Shown in pieces: positions 24,181 through 32,920 of a DNA stretch of 64,000 nt (positions are counted from its first letter, which is position 1; each line of letters begins with the position of its first letter). Below the pieces are notes generated by a model. That model ran no database searches. It saw only the letters and a program-made list of their open reading frames with translations, and had not been told where the DNA came from. The translations under genes and the position numbers were made by a program. The stretch is from Actinopolymorpha rutila (GTDB taxonomy: Bacteria > Actinomycetota > Actinomycetes > Propionibacteriales > Actinopolymorphaceae): contig NZ_JACBZH010000001.1 in NCBI RefSeq assembly GCF_013407855.1, forward strand, positions 6,138,001 through 6,202,000. Direction: 5' to 3'.

Positions 24181-24210
24181 CTGCACCTAGCCTGCACTTG
24201 CCTTACAAGG
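24181..24210 (+). promoter_or_regulatory. Likely promoter/operator of the XRE-TPR regulator
   Basis: CTGCAC is repeated at 24181-24186 and 24192-24197, 11 bp apart, followed by the inverted repeat CCTTACAAGG (24201-24210). The nearby ATG codons at 24232 and 24241 have no clear ribosome site. The CCTT-AAGG core recalls the TGCCTT-GCA-AAGGCA palindrome of the two 54-bp repeats. Confidence 0.35.
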
Positions 24211-24231
24211 TTCTTCTGCTGCGCACTCCCG

Positions 24232-25641
24232 ATGACGAGCATGGAGCAACTTCGTCAGCGAGAGGATGGGCTATCCATGGCCGCTACCGTTGTTACCGAC
24301 CCGTCTCCGGAGGGGAGCACCGTGGCCGTCTCGGGTAACGGAACTGCCGTCGATGTCGTAGGCACGTGGGATGGTCGACGAGCCAAGCTGCTGCGCCTCG
24401 CGCTGAGGTTCTCGACCGAGGCGTTCGCCGTAAAACTCGGCGTCGGTGCGCGCACCGTGTCCAAGTGGGAGAGCCAGCCCGACATCGTCCCTCGGAGCGA
24501 GCTTCAACGGGCCCTGGACACCACTCTCGAGCGAGCAACGACCCACGAGCAGGTCCGCTTCGGACTATTCCTGGCGGCTGAAGGCAACACGTCGCCGGAG
24601 CAAACTCGCCCTCTCCACCCAAAGCCGAGCGACGCAACGAACGAACTGTTCGCGACCGCCACCCGGTCAACCATGCTGGACGCCGGCCGGATCGGCTCGA
24701 GGGTCGGAGACGACGTAATCGCCTATCTCTTCGAGTACGTCCACTCCCTGTCACGCGACTACACTGAACGGCCGCTCGTCGAGGAGTTCACGGACTTCCA
24801 GCTGATCCGCGACCAGGCCCTCGGCCTACTGGACAGGACCCGCCGGCCGTCTGAACTGGCTGACCTCCAGGTGGTCATCGGCCAGTCGACCGCGATGATG
24901 GCATCGATCGGGTTCGACCTCGGCCGCTGGGACGACGCTGCGATGCTGGCTCGTTCAGCGACCATGTACGCCGAGAACGCGGGTCATGCGTCACTGGAGG
25001 CCTGGACGCTCGGACTCCAGGGGACGCTCGCATTCTGGGCCGGAAAGCCGGAGGCCTCCGTGGACCACATCGAGCGCGGGCTCACACGAGCACCATCCGG
25101 TGCCTCGCGATTCCGGCTTCGCTACATCGCCGCACGCGCCCATGCCGTGGCAGGCAACTCACACGCCGCAGCGCAGATGCTCCAAGCCGCGCAACGCGAC
25201 CGTGAGGACGCCGAACGCGCCGACGACCCCCTTCAGGACGGCGTTGGCGGCGAGTTCGCGTTCGACGACGGCCGCGCTGCCGCTTGTGCCACCTCCGTCT
25301 GGCTGGCAGTCAACGACGGCGAGCGAGTCGAGCGGGCCGCAGAGCAGGCGTTGAGGCTGTACGCGCGTGACGCACCCGACCGGTCGACCGCTTCTCCAGT
25401 CTTCGGGACACGCATTGACCTCGCTGCAGGTCGCCTATTGATGGGCGACCTTGCGGGCGCCGAAGCCCATCTGGCACCCGTACTGGCGACTCCGCCGTCG
25501 GCTCGGATGTCGCTGTCCGGCCGGATGGGTACCGTCCGCCGCCTTCTTTCGCGGCCGCAGTGGCAGCGCAGCGCGCATGCCGGCGAACTGAGCAGCACGG
25601 TCTCCGACTGGCTCTCCGCCGGCCATGCAGAAGTCAGCTAG
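24232..25641 (+). CDS. XRE-type regulator with TPR-like C-terminal domain
   Basis: A 469-aa protein. Residues about 55-95 contain a lambda-repressor-like helix-turn-helix (LALRFSTEAFAVKLGVGART, VSKWESQ). From about 140 to the end it is helical with repeat-like pairs (ADLQVVIGQSTAMMASIGFD, GRWDDAAMLARSATMYAENA, GHASLEAWTLGLQGTLAFWA, AGDLAGAEAHLAPVL-like), typical of actinobacterial XRE-TPR regulators that bind peptides or small signals. Starts at 24232, 24241 or 24277 are possible. Its 3' end overlaps the convergent epimerase gene by 8 bp. A cargo regulator; target genes unknown. Confidence 0.75.
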   Translation: MTSMEQLRQREDGLSMAATVVTDPSPEGSTVAVSGNGTAVDVVGTWDGRRAKLLRLALRFSTEAFAVKLGVGARTVSKWESQPDIVPRSELQRALDTTLERATTHEQVRFGLFLAAEGNTSPEQTRPLHPKPSDATNELFATATRSTMLDAGRIGSRVGDDVIAYLFEYVHSLSRDYTERPLVEEFTDFQLIRDQALGLLDRTRRPSELADLQVVIGQSTAMMASIGFDLGRWDDAAMLARSATMYAENAGHASLEAWTLGLQGTLAFWAGKPEASVDHIERGLTRAPSGASRFRLRYIAARAHAVAGNSHAAAQMLQAAQRDREDAERADDPLQDGVGGEFAFDDGRAAACATSVWLAVNDGERVERAAEQALRLYARDAPDRSTASPVFGTRIDLAAGRLLMGDLAGAEAHLAPVLATPPSARMSLSGRMGTVRRLLSRPQWQRSAHAGELSSTVSDWLSAGHAEVS

Positions 25642-26656
25642 ATCCGCCGACCATCGCGAGCAACTCGCGCTCACGCTCCGGGCTGAGCCCGAGCTCGACA
25701 GCTCGCTCGTGCACCTGCTCAGCTCCGGTCTCGACCAACCACTGCCACGTGTCTCGCACCGTTTCGGTCAGGGGCCGACAGTCAAGACCTGCACGAAGTG
25801 CGCGGCTGGAGTCGACTCTCCACACGCCCTCGAACGTCCGCCACAGCGGGAGCTCGGACCACTGCCGTACGCCCGCCTGGAGCAGCGTCTCCTCCGGTAG
25901 CCACACGTACTGCGGCGCTCCACCTGTCACCTGCGCGCAGGCGGCCAGCAATCCACCGAACGTCTCGCGGCCCATCGGCGCTGTGACATTGAACGGCCCG
26001 CACTCACCCGACTCAACGCACGTGAGCACGAACGCGGCCAAATCGCGGACGTCGACGGGCTGGATCGACCGCTCCTGCGGCGACGGTGCTATTACACGGC
26101 CACCCGCGGCGGCTCGTCTCAACCACCACGGAAGGCGTCCGATGTACTCACCAGGTCCGAGAACGACTCCAGGCCGCAGCACAGTCGTGCGGTCAGAGCC
26201 GAAGACTTCCCGTACGGCCGCCTCTGTGCCGGCCTTCTGGTAGCCGTACTGGGTCGGCCCGTCCTCAGTGTCCTCCCCGAAGTCCGGCCCTGCGTCCGGT
26301 GGCGCCCCAAGCATTGGCGAGTCTTCCGAGAGTGGCTCCACAGGCCAGCCAGCGTAGACGCTCACCGTCGAGATCAGCGCGTACCGCGAGGCTGTCGGCT
26401 CTAGACGCCGGGCGACATCGAGGGTATTCCGCGGGATGTAGGCCGAGGTGTCCACCACGGCATCCCACGGACCGCGCCCGGCCAGGCCGTTGACGTCCGC
26501 GTCGACGGACCGGTCTCCTCGCACCGCCTCGACGCCAGCTAGGTCCTCGCCGGACCGTCCCCGATTGAACGTGGTGACGCTCCAGCCGCGGCGGAGCGCT
26601 TGGTTGACGACCTCCCGGCCCACGAACATCGTCCCGCCCAGCACGAGCAACCTCAT
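25634..26656 (-). CDS. NAD(P)-dependent epimerase/dehydratase (extended SDR)
   Basis: A 340-aa protein from ATG 26656. The N-terminus MRLLVLGGTMFVGREVVNQA is the dinucleotide-binding GGTxFVG loop of atypical extended SDRs. STVSVYAGW supplies a catalytic-type serine region, and YGYQKAGTE the Y-x3-K motif. HTH is absent; the rest forms a substrate-binding lobe (VLRPGVVLGPGEYIGRLPWW, FNVTAPMGRETFGGLLAACA). Proteins of this subgroup act on nucleotide sugars or RNA-associated substrates; the substrate is unknown. The longer upstream frame is not supported. Its tail overlaps the XRE regulator gene. Confidence 0.8.
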   Translation of the reverse strand: MRLLVLGGTMFVGREVVNQALRRGWSVTTFNRGRSGEDLAGVEAVRGDRSVDADVNGLAGRGPWDAVVDTSAYIPRNTLDVARRLEPTASRYALISTVSVYAGWPVEPLSEDSPMLGAPPDAGPDFGEDTEDGPTQYGYQKAGTEAAVREVFGSDRTTVLRPGVVLGPGEYIGRLPWWLRRAAAGGRVIAPSPQERSIQPVDVRDLAAFVLTCVESGECGPFNVTAPMGRETFGGLLAACAQVTGGAPQYVWLPEETLLQAGVRQWSELPLWRTFEGVWRVDSSRALRAGLDCRPLTETVRDTWQWLVETGAEQVHERAVELGLSPERERELLAMVGGSS

Positions 26657-26743
26657 GCCTCGATGATGCCGCACAACCGTCCTCGGCTTGTTGGGCGCCT
26701 CTGCCGGGACGGAACCGGCCACCGAGCCCGGGCGCGCGACAGC

Positions 26744-26992
26744 TTAGGAGCCTTCGGAGATACCCGAGACGGTGAACTCATCCACCCAGGGTCGGTCCAG
26801 TGAACGGACCTCCATCTCGTACTCGCCCAGCCAGCGCGTGCTCGCGTCATGGTTGCCCCAAGCGCGGGCGAGCGTCTCAAGATGGCGCATCAGCTCGGGT
26901 AGGTCTTCAGGATCGGCATGAATACGAACCGGTTGATTCCGGTGTCCGGTCTCCCGCCACCGCAGCCTGACTTCAAGGCTTTCTGTAGACAT
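26744..26992 (-). CDS. Small hypothetical protein
   Basis: An 82-aa acidic protein: ESLEVRLRWRETGHRNQPVR (strand-rich), DPEDLPELMRHLETLARAWG (helix) and YEMEVRSLDRPWVDEFTVSG. Composition and codon use look real and the frame is intact. No family is recognised. It stands between the epimerase and the CoiA-like gene, all on the minus strand but with gaps, so an operon is uncertain. Confidence 0.55.
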   Translation of the reverse strand: MSTESLEVRLRWRETGHRNQPVRIHADPEDLPELMRHLETLARAWGNHDASTRWLGEYEMEVRSLDRPWVDEFTVSGISEGS

Positions 26993-27352
26993 TGACCGAC
27001 TCCAGTTCTTGAGCTACCTGCCCTGCTCGCCGAGCGGGTATATCGCATCTTGGGACAGTAGCCGAGCCTTACCCAGATCACCTCCGGGTCCGGGGAGCAC
27101 GGGTAATGGTTCGCCACGGTGGGGCTGATCGTGAGGATCAGCCTGCGCCGGAAGCACGTGCCATTGAGCCGAGATTCAACAGCATGACCGGATCATTCCC
27201 ACTGGCGGGAACTCCCGAGACAAACGTCGTCCAGGGCCGTACCGCGGCTCCCGCTGGGAGCAGACAGCGAAGCGGAGGCCCAGGAGCTTAACCTCATTCC
27301 GGAAACCCTTGACCAGTTCGTCGAGCTGCCGTTTGGCGTAGCGGCGGCGGAC
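26993..27352. other. Intergenic stretch
   Basis: About 360 bases with no supportable gene. Plus-strand frame 27106-27291 is short and without a ribosome site. Nothing structured is visible. Confidence 0.4.
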
Positions 27353-28675
27353 TTACCCGGCGTCTCGTGCGCCTGCGCGGACGGCTTGGCGCGCGTCGAA
27401 CCTGTTCTCGACCGTTGACCACCAGGAGTGTCGGTCGAGTCTCACGGCGGCCTTCTCGACCTCGACGTCGGCTGCGTGGATCCGCTCTTGGAGTTCGGGC
27501 GGCACCGTTGCTAGCCCGCGCGCGACGTCCCTCATCGGCGGAAGCTCCGCACGGAGGGCTGTGCGCGTGGCGTCGGCCATTTCGAAGGTGCGACGGAGGG
27601 CGATCAGATCCTCCGGAACGTCGAACCCGTTGATGTGGCGGGTCGCGGCCGTGACCGCCTCGCCTGGGATCGTCCAGTGGCTGGCGTCGATGGCCTGACC
27701 CGTGTCGCGGGGAGCTCGCTGCAACGGCGGCCGTTCGACCTCCTCCAGGTAGTGGCATTCGGGGTCGATCGGTTTACGTCGCTGCTGCGGCATCGCGCCT
27801 GGTGGCTGGGCTGCGTCGTCGGTGGGCAGCGGCTCCGGCCGACCTTGCAAGAATTTCTCCTTGTCCTGCACGGACACCCACATCCACCAGCCCCGCTTGT
27901 AGATCCGGGGCATGTACAGCTGGACGTATTCGCCGGCTGCTGTGCGGGCGATGGTGTCGTCGAGGTACAGGACGAGAGCCGGTTCCCAGAATGGGTGCCA
28001 GTTTCCGCACCGCCCGTAGCCTCGGACTGGGCATGGGAGGATGCGGTTGGAGTCGCACTTCTCCAGCCGCAGCGTGTTTACGCCGCCCCTGACGTTTAGG
28101 ACCGTGGTCGGGGCCCCGACTCCGTCGCCCACCTGGTCGAGTCGGATCCAGGGTGCCCGGTCGATCGCCGCCGAGTTTGGGTCGTCGACGGTCCACAGGG
28201 GCGTGAGCCCGTCTGCGCGGGCGATGTTCGTCCGTCGGACGACTGAGTCGGGGGTGATGTGCGACAGCTGGATCTCGCAACCCAGGATGAGGTTCCCACT
28301 GCCTCGGATCGTGACGTCGGTGCGTCGCTTCCCACCCGGGCCGACATCCTCGGTGGTTGCCCGGAAGCCCGCCTTCTCCGCCGCGAGGGCGATGCGTTCC
28401 TTGAGCGCCCTGTGGCGAGGGCTCTCCGATTCGGTGGGGTGCCGGATCCCCGTGTTCTTGTGGCAGGCGATCCGCTCGCCCGTGGGTAGAACCTTTAGGT
28501 ACATGTCCTGAGGGCACCCGGGATCCCTCTCGCGGCACTCCATGCAGAGAAGCACCCCGGCCTGGTAGTTCCGGTACAGCTCTTCCCACAGCCCAGGGCT
28601 CTCCGGGTGGCCGAGGTCGTCCCGACTGAGGTTGAGCACGATCTCGTACCGTTGGTGGTAAACGCTCTGGGTCAT
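27353..28675 (-). CDS. CoiA-like nuclease-fold protein
   Basis: A 440-aa protein. Residues about 40-75 hold a Cys/His-rich segment (LLCMECRERDPGCPQDMYLK, ERIACHKNTG) that may bind zinc. Residues 85-140 match the competence CoiA nuclease-like domain: SPRHRALKERIALAAEKAGF, then RRTDVTI (Asp120) and ILGCEIQLSHI (Glu134-x-Gln136), a PD-(D/E)XK variant with Gln in place of Lys. A middle Trp-rich domain (WHPFWEPALVLYLDD, YKRGWWMWVSVQDKEKFLQG) and a helical C-terminus follow. CoiA-like proteins act on incoming DNA or homologous recombination; on an ICE, a DNA-processing or defence role is possible. Confidence 0.7.
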   Translation of the reverse strand: MTQSVYHQRYEIVLNLSRDDLGHPESPGLWEELYRNYQAGVLLCMECRERDPGCPQDMYLKVLPTGERIACHKNTGIRHPTESESPRHRALKERIALAAEKAGFRATTEDVGPGGKRRTDVTIRGSGNLILGCEIQLSHITPDSVVRRTNIARADGLTPLWTVDDPNSAAIDRAPWIRLDQVGDGVGAPTTVLNVRGGVNTLRLEKCDSNRILPCPVRGYGRCGNWHPFWEPALVLYLDDTIARTAAGEYVQLYMPRIYKRGWWMWVSVQDKEKFLQGRPEPLPTDDAAQPPGAMPQQRRKPIDPECHYLEEVERPPLQRAPRDTGQAIDASHWTIPGEAVTAATRHINGFDVPEDLIALRRTFEMADATRTALRAELPPMRDVARGLATVPPELQERIHAADVEVEKAAVRLDRHSWWSTVENRFDARQAVRAGARDAG

Positions 28676-28965
28676 AAGATGACAGTAGCTCCGAGTACCG
28701 ACGGGCCCGCCGATCGCGATAGGGCCTGGTCAGGCACACCGGAAATCCTTCGTTCCCTTGTTGGGGGCCGCCACGGGATGCCTGCAACCCTTTCGGTGCG
28801 GCTCACCGAGCTTCTCGTTAGAAGTGAACATTCTCATTGTTGTCAAGGGCGCTGCCTCCCTCCGGATCAACCGCTGTGTGAATGGAGTCGATCGGAGTAG
28901 TGAGGTGCGCGCACATTGTGCACCCCCTCTTCGCTGCCTCCTCGTACGCCGGATTCCACCTCTCG
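28676..28965. other. Intergenic stretch
   Basis: Upstream region of the CoiA-like gene. It is locally AT-rich around 28815-28850 (GAACATTCTCATTGTTGTCA) and could hold a promoter, but no clear pair is assigned. No gene is seen. Confidence 0.35.
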
Positions 28966-29481
28966 TCAGGGAGCCCGAGCCATTGGGTAGGCCCTGGCCG
29001 TGGGCGGCGAGCATGCGGGGTGGAGTCGTCCGCGTTCCATGGCGTGGAGGATCAGGTCTACGGTGTCGTCGACGCGTGCTGCGGGGACGGGTTGGAGGTG
29101 TCCGGCGCCTGTGCCGGCGTAGAGGACTTCGGCGATGCGGTGGCGGGTGAGCATGCGGGGGGATGCGTGGTGGCGGGACCGGTACAGCCGGTCCTGGATG
29201 TCCTCCCGGACCTCGGTGGGGTGGGCGGCGAGGATGGTGTCCGCACCGTCGACGCGTTCACCGCGGCGTACCCGGTCCGGTCCTTCGAGCATGGGCGCCA
29301 GGAGCTTGTCGTCGGCGGGTGCACGCCAGGTGCCGTCGCCGGTGTAGATCCCGCCGTCCGGGGTCTGGCGCACGTGGCCGTAGATGGAGTCGACCGCTTC
29401 TTCGAGCTGCTGGCGCCGCTGCCCGGTTGGGACCTCGTACCCGTCGACCGCCTGCTGGCCGTATCTGCGCTGCTGCCCCAC
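28966..29481 (-). CDS. Hypothetical protein
   Basis: A 171-aa protein: a basic start (MGQQRRYGQQAVDGYEVPTG), a helix RRQQLEEAVDSIYGHVRQTP, a GGIYTGDGTWRAPADDKLLA turn-rich part, and helices (TEVREDIQDRLYRSRHHASP, HRIAEVLYAGTG, DDTVDLILHAMERGRL). It is soluble and charged. No domain is recognised. It lies 72 nt downstream of the broken ligase gene on the same strand. Confidence 0.6.
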   Translation of the reverse strand: MGQQRRYGQQAVDGYEVPTGQRRQQLEEAVDSIYGHVRQTPDGGIYTGDGTWRAPADDKLLAPMLEGPDRVRRGERVDGADTILAAHPTEVREDIQDRLYRSRHHASPRMLTRHRIAEVLYAGTGAGHLQPVPAARVDDTVDLILHAMERGRLHPACSPPTARAYPMARAP

Positions 29482-29553
29482 ACCCTCCTTTCTAACTCGA
29501 ACGCACGTTCGACGCGACCGTTGGCCGCTGGGATGGGAGTCAACCGCATCTGG

Positions 29554-30539
29554 TCAGGCCTCCAGGTCCAGGTCGAGGGGCACCTCGTCGGGGGCGATGT
29601 CGCGGACCCGGAGCACGCGGACGGCGTGGCGCCAGCGGCGTCTGGCGTCTGTGGCGGTGTCGGCGCGGATCTCCACCCACGTTCGGAGCGACCTGTAGGT
29701 AGTCGGTCGGCTTGGACCGCCAGTTCGTGCTCAGCTGCGCCGGCCACGGATGCCCATCAGTCGGGGCGGCCAGCAGGGGTGCGACCGCGGCGGCCTGGCC
29801 GTCGGTCAACCTGGTGGTACGTCCGGCGTAGTGAAGTCTGCCGGTGTCGGAGGCGTACCGGCCCAGTAGCAACGTCTCCGGCCGGTGCAGGCTGCCGGTT
29901 ATCCCGCCGACGATGGCGTCGGTGGTCTGCCGGGCCTTGTACTTCAACCACTCCCGCGACCCCGACACATACAGGCTGTCTGCGGGTTTGATCACCAAGC
30001 CTTCCACCCCGGCGACGGCCATCGTCTCGTACCACTCCTGCGCCACCACCGGATCCGCCGTGTGCAGCGCAAGAGTCAGCGGTGACCTGGCCGGCACCCG
30101 GGCGAACAGCCGCTCCAACACCACCCGACGAACCTTCAGCGGGCGCCGGCGAAGATCACCATCCCGTGCGGTTTCCAGCACGTCAAACACCACCAGATGA
30201 CACGCATCGGTGGTGGCGAGCTCGGCCGCCTGGTGCTGGCGGGCGTAACGGTGTTGAAGTGCTGCGAAGTCCAGCCGACCCCCGCGCCAGCACACGATCT
30301 CCCCGTCCACGACCGTCCCAGTGGGCAGGTACGCGTACAACGCGCCCACGATCTCCGGGAACGCCGGGCCCAGAGGTGCCGCGGCGTGAATACACCAATA
30401 CCGACGAGTCGTCCCCGATTGTGGCCAGCGCACGGTACCCGTCGAACTTCGGCTCGTAACGCCACCCGCCCGACCGGGCTGGAGGTAACCGGTCGATGCT
30501 CTTGGCGAGCATGGGCCCAATCGGCCCGGTGATACGCAC
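29554..30539 (-). pseudogene. ATP-dependent DNA ligase (LigC/LigD-type) with two frameshifts
   Basis: GTG 30539 begins VRITGPIGPMLAKSIDRLPP and quickly reaches the ligase motif I EPKFDGYRA, whose Lys would be adenylated. Near 30375-30390 the frame breaks after VYSRRGT; a second frame continues LGPAFPEIVGALYAYLPTG, VVDGEIVCWRGG (motif III region), LVVFDVLE and EGLVIKPADS plus REWLKYK (motifs IV-V). Near 29690, after SKPTDYLQVAP, the frame breaks again; the correct end WVEIRADTATDARRRWRHAV to VPLDLDLEA runs in another frame to the stop at 29554. Without both breaks the gene would encode a near-complete ligase core of about 325 aa. Inactive as read. Confidence 0.75.
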
Positions 30540-30848
30540 AACGAGAAACCTCAGCTGATACCAGGACTGCGGTCCCACGCTACGAGCACACTTGTTGATC
30601 AGCGCCCGGGGTGCCTTCCGAAGAGCCCGCCCCACCTCCGTAGTGGCGCGGCCGGCGGGCACGAGGGTGACACGCCCCGAGCGCATGTAACGATGCCGTA
30701 CCTCGACGTCACCTCGCTCGCGCTGTCCACAGGCCAGTCGCCGAGGAAATCCGGTTGGTGCCCGTAGGCTGCGACCGATAGCCAACACCCCCGGACTCAG
30801 GGCGACCCCTGACCGGAGGTGTCGTCGCTTCTGGAGAGGACTCTGCAT
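30540..30848. other. Intergenic stretch
   Basis: About 310 bases between the divergent broken ligase and the 30849 gene. No gene is supported. GGAGAGG at about 30832-30838 is the ribosome site of the plus-strand gene. Confidence 0.35.
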
Positions 30849-31480
30849 ATGGCCGAGTGGAGCGCCCTGAAGCGGTGGAAGGCTCACCTGGCTGACCGCC
30901 ACTACGGAGACCATCAGCCGCCGCTGGAGTACACCTACACCGGCGACCCCGAGCCCGGCACTGGAAAGATCCACCTCTTCTGCAGCCCGCAGCCGTGGGC
31001 GGAAGGGTTGGGCTGGTTCGACCGCAAACACGTTCCGGACTTCCTGCTGCGGCCGATGTGGTCCGCGACGTGGACGGACGAGGGCAAGCCGGAGATCGCG
31101 AACTGCCCGGTCACGCACAAGCGCGGCGTGTATGAGTGGACCGCTCGACAGCCAGCCGCCGAGGTTGTTGAACTCATCGAGCACACGTCGCGGAAGAACT
31201 GCCGATCGAATTGCCGCCTCCGGTGAACCGGACCCCTGACCCCGGCTGCGGCATCCTGGAGGTCACCTTCGACCAGGGCAAGCCGCACTGGCAAGGCGCC
31301 TGGTACGACGAGTACACGGGCCTGGCGACGAAGGTCTCCGACGACCTACGCGAGGTAGTCCAGTGGGCACAGACCCAGCCCGCCGAACGGAAGGTGTTCC
31401 ACGACGTCGGCAGGCCGGGCCCTGTCGATCTGGACAAGTTCGTCGCCAACCACGACCGCTACCTACACGAGCCCCACTGA
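30849..31480 (+). pseudogene. Hypothetical gene split by a 2-bp insertion
   Basis: ATG 30849 with GGAGAGG upstream encodes MAEWSALKRWKAHLADRHYG, ... GKIHLFCSPQPWAEGLGWFD, ... VEWTARQ-like helix ending AAEVVELIEH. At 31181-31187 an extra CA in GAGCACACG shifts the frame, which ends at 31226. Removing CA gives EH-VAEELPIELPPPVNRTPD and continues smoothly into the second open frame (FDQGKPHWQGAWYDEYTGLA... VFHDVGRPG), ending at 31480. One protein of about 209 aa is therefore broken in two. Its family is unknown. Confidence 0.6.
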
Positions 31481-31574
31481 CAGGCGCAGCCTCACGTGGC
31501 CCCGCGGGGCGGGCTCACACTTGGGGGGCGACAGGGGAGGTACGCAGCCAGGCTGTCAACACGGCGCTGGTGCG

Positions 31575-32166
31575 TCACTGCTCCGATACGTCGGTCACCC
31601 GCACGGTCAGCTTGTCTGACGACGAGTCGGTCGACGCGCTCTCCTCCTGCTGGCGCGAGTAGTTCTCGCCGTTCACTTCGAGCGTGTTGATGATCGGCCC
31701 GTCGTCACCGCCGTCAACCCTCATACGTCACCTCATACGTCACCGAGGCGTCCGGCGTCTCCGTGCCCAGGTAGCCCATGTCCACCCGGTAGCTGATGTT
31801 GCAGCCTGCGGAGCCGAAGCAAGCCTTCTTCAGCGTCCTCAGCGTCAGCTTGAAGTCCTCCGCCACCGGGCTATAACCCGGCTCCGGGGCCGACGTGTCC
31901 TCTTCGACCGTCGCCGGTTCCTCGGCCGTGGTGGCTGTCGGAGCTGGCGACGCGGGCAGCGCCGCAGCAGCGGGCGGCTTGGCGTCATCCTTGCCGGCCG
32001 CGTAGCCGATGCCGAAGCTGATGCTGCCGACGAACAACACTCCGACCGCCGCGGCGAACGGCAGCCACCGCCGGATACGGTCCGAGCCGGCGCGCTCCAG
32101 GGCTTCCCCCAAGCCGTTGTCGAGGTTCCGCTGCTGCGGCGCCGAACTTGTCACCTGGTCAACCAC
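31575..32166 (-). pseudogene. MmpS-like membrane-anchored protein, 1-bp frameshift
   Basis: ATG 32166 encodes a cytoplasmic start (MVDQVTSSAPQQRNLDNGLG), one transmembrane helix (LPFAAAVGVLFVGSISFGIG), an Ala/Pro/Thr linker and an extracellular domain (LTLRTLKKACFGSAGCNISY, then SVTYEVTYE). A 12-bp unit GTGACGTATGAG is tandemly duplicated, and one extra G right after it shifts the frame into a stop. The neighbouring frame then continues VDGGDDGPIINTLEVNGENY to LTVRVTDVSEQ and a stop at 31575, matching the end of the common actinobacterial family. Probably inactive. Confidence 0.65.
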
Positions 32167-32920
32167 GATCTATCTCCCCCATGTGTAAGTACCGCCCTGC
32201 GGGCGCGATGCGATCACTCCCCATTCGCGCCCTCGGTTGCATCGAGCTACGGCGCTTCCGCTCGGCGCTCGGCCTGGCCCGTGAACTACCGTCCGGCGAA
32301 CGCCCGCATCAGACCGCGACGCTCATGGCGCAGCCACACGTGCGCCATGTGGACGTGGACTCGGTTGTGAAGAATCATCAGGGCGTGAAAACTCAGGCCA
32401 GCGGCAAGCCTGTACCGTTCGAATAATCCAGGGAAGCGCGCTGATGTACGCACGGAGCCAGCGCGTCTTCGATCGGGCTTGTCGGTCGTGGCGGCGACAC
32501 TCTGTGCTACCGGATCCAGGTCGGGGAGGGTGCGCGGCTATGGCAGCTACCGACTTGTATGTACGGACCCCGGGTACGGCGCGGCCGGCTCGGCCAGCAG
32601 GTGCAGGGTGCCTGGGCCAGCCTAGCGAGGCTCCGCTGGAGTTCGAGTATCCGTCGATCGTCGGTGCTTACACAGCGGCGGAGTGGTTGCTGGAGCTCAC
32701 CGACGTGCGCCCGCCCCAAGAGCCGGGTAGGGCTGAACGTGGAGGACGTAGCGCGGCTGGCGGTCCGGTCAGACAACCCGGCAACCAAGGCGGTAGGGAA
32801 TGACGCACAGTCGATCGCTCGGCCAATCCCCAACGCTTGATCCGACAAACCTCGCGATTACAAGAGCAACCCCAAGGCCGATGATCCGTTTCACGCTCGC
32901 TGATCTGCACGTTCGCCGGC
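32167..32920. other. Long gene-free stretch next to the integrase gene
   Basis: About 750 bases. Frames at 32148-32426 (plus) and 32507-32848 (minus) are open but lack ribosome sites and natural composition. No repeat, tRNA fragment or hairpin stands out. It may be the remains of genes lost from the integrase-proximal end. Confidence 0.4.

Noticed and set aside
32148..32848. Open frames on both strands next to the integrase gene
   Set aside because: No ribosome sites, no domains and unnatural composition; treated as a gene-free stretch.
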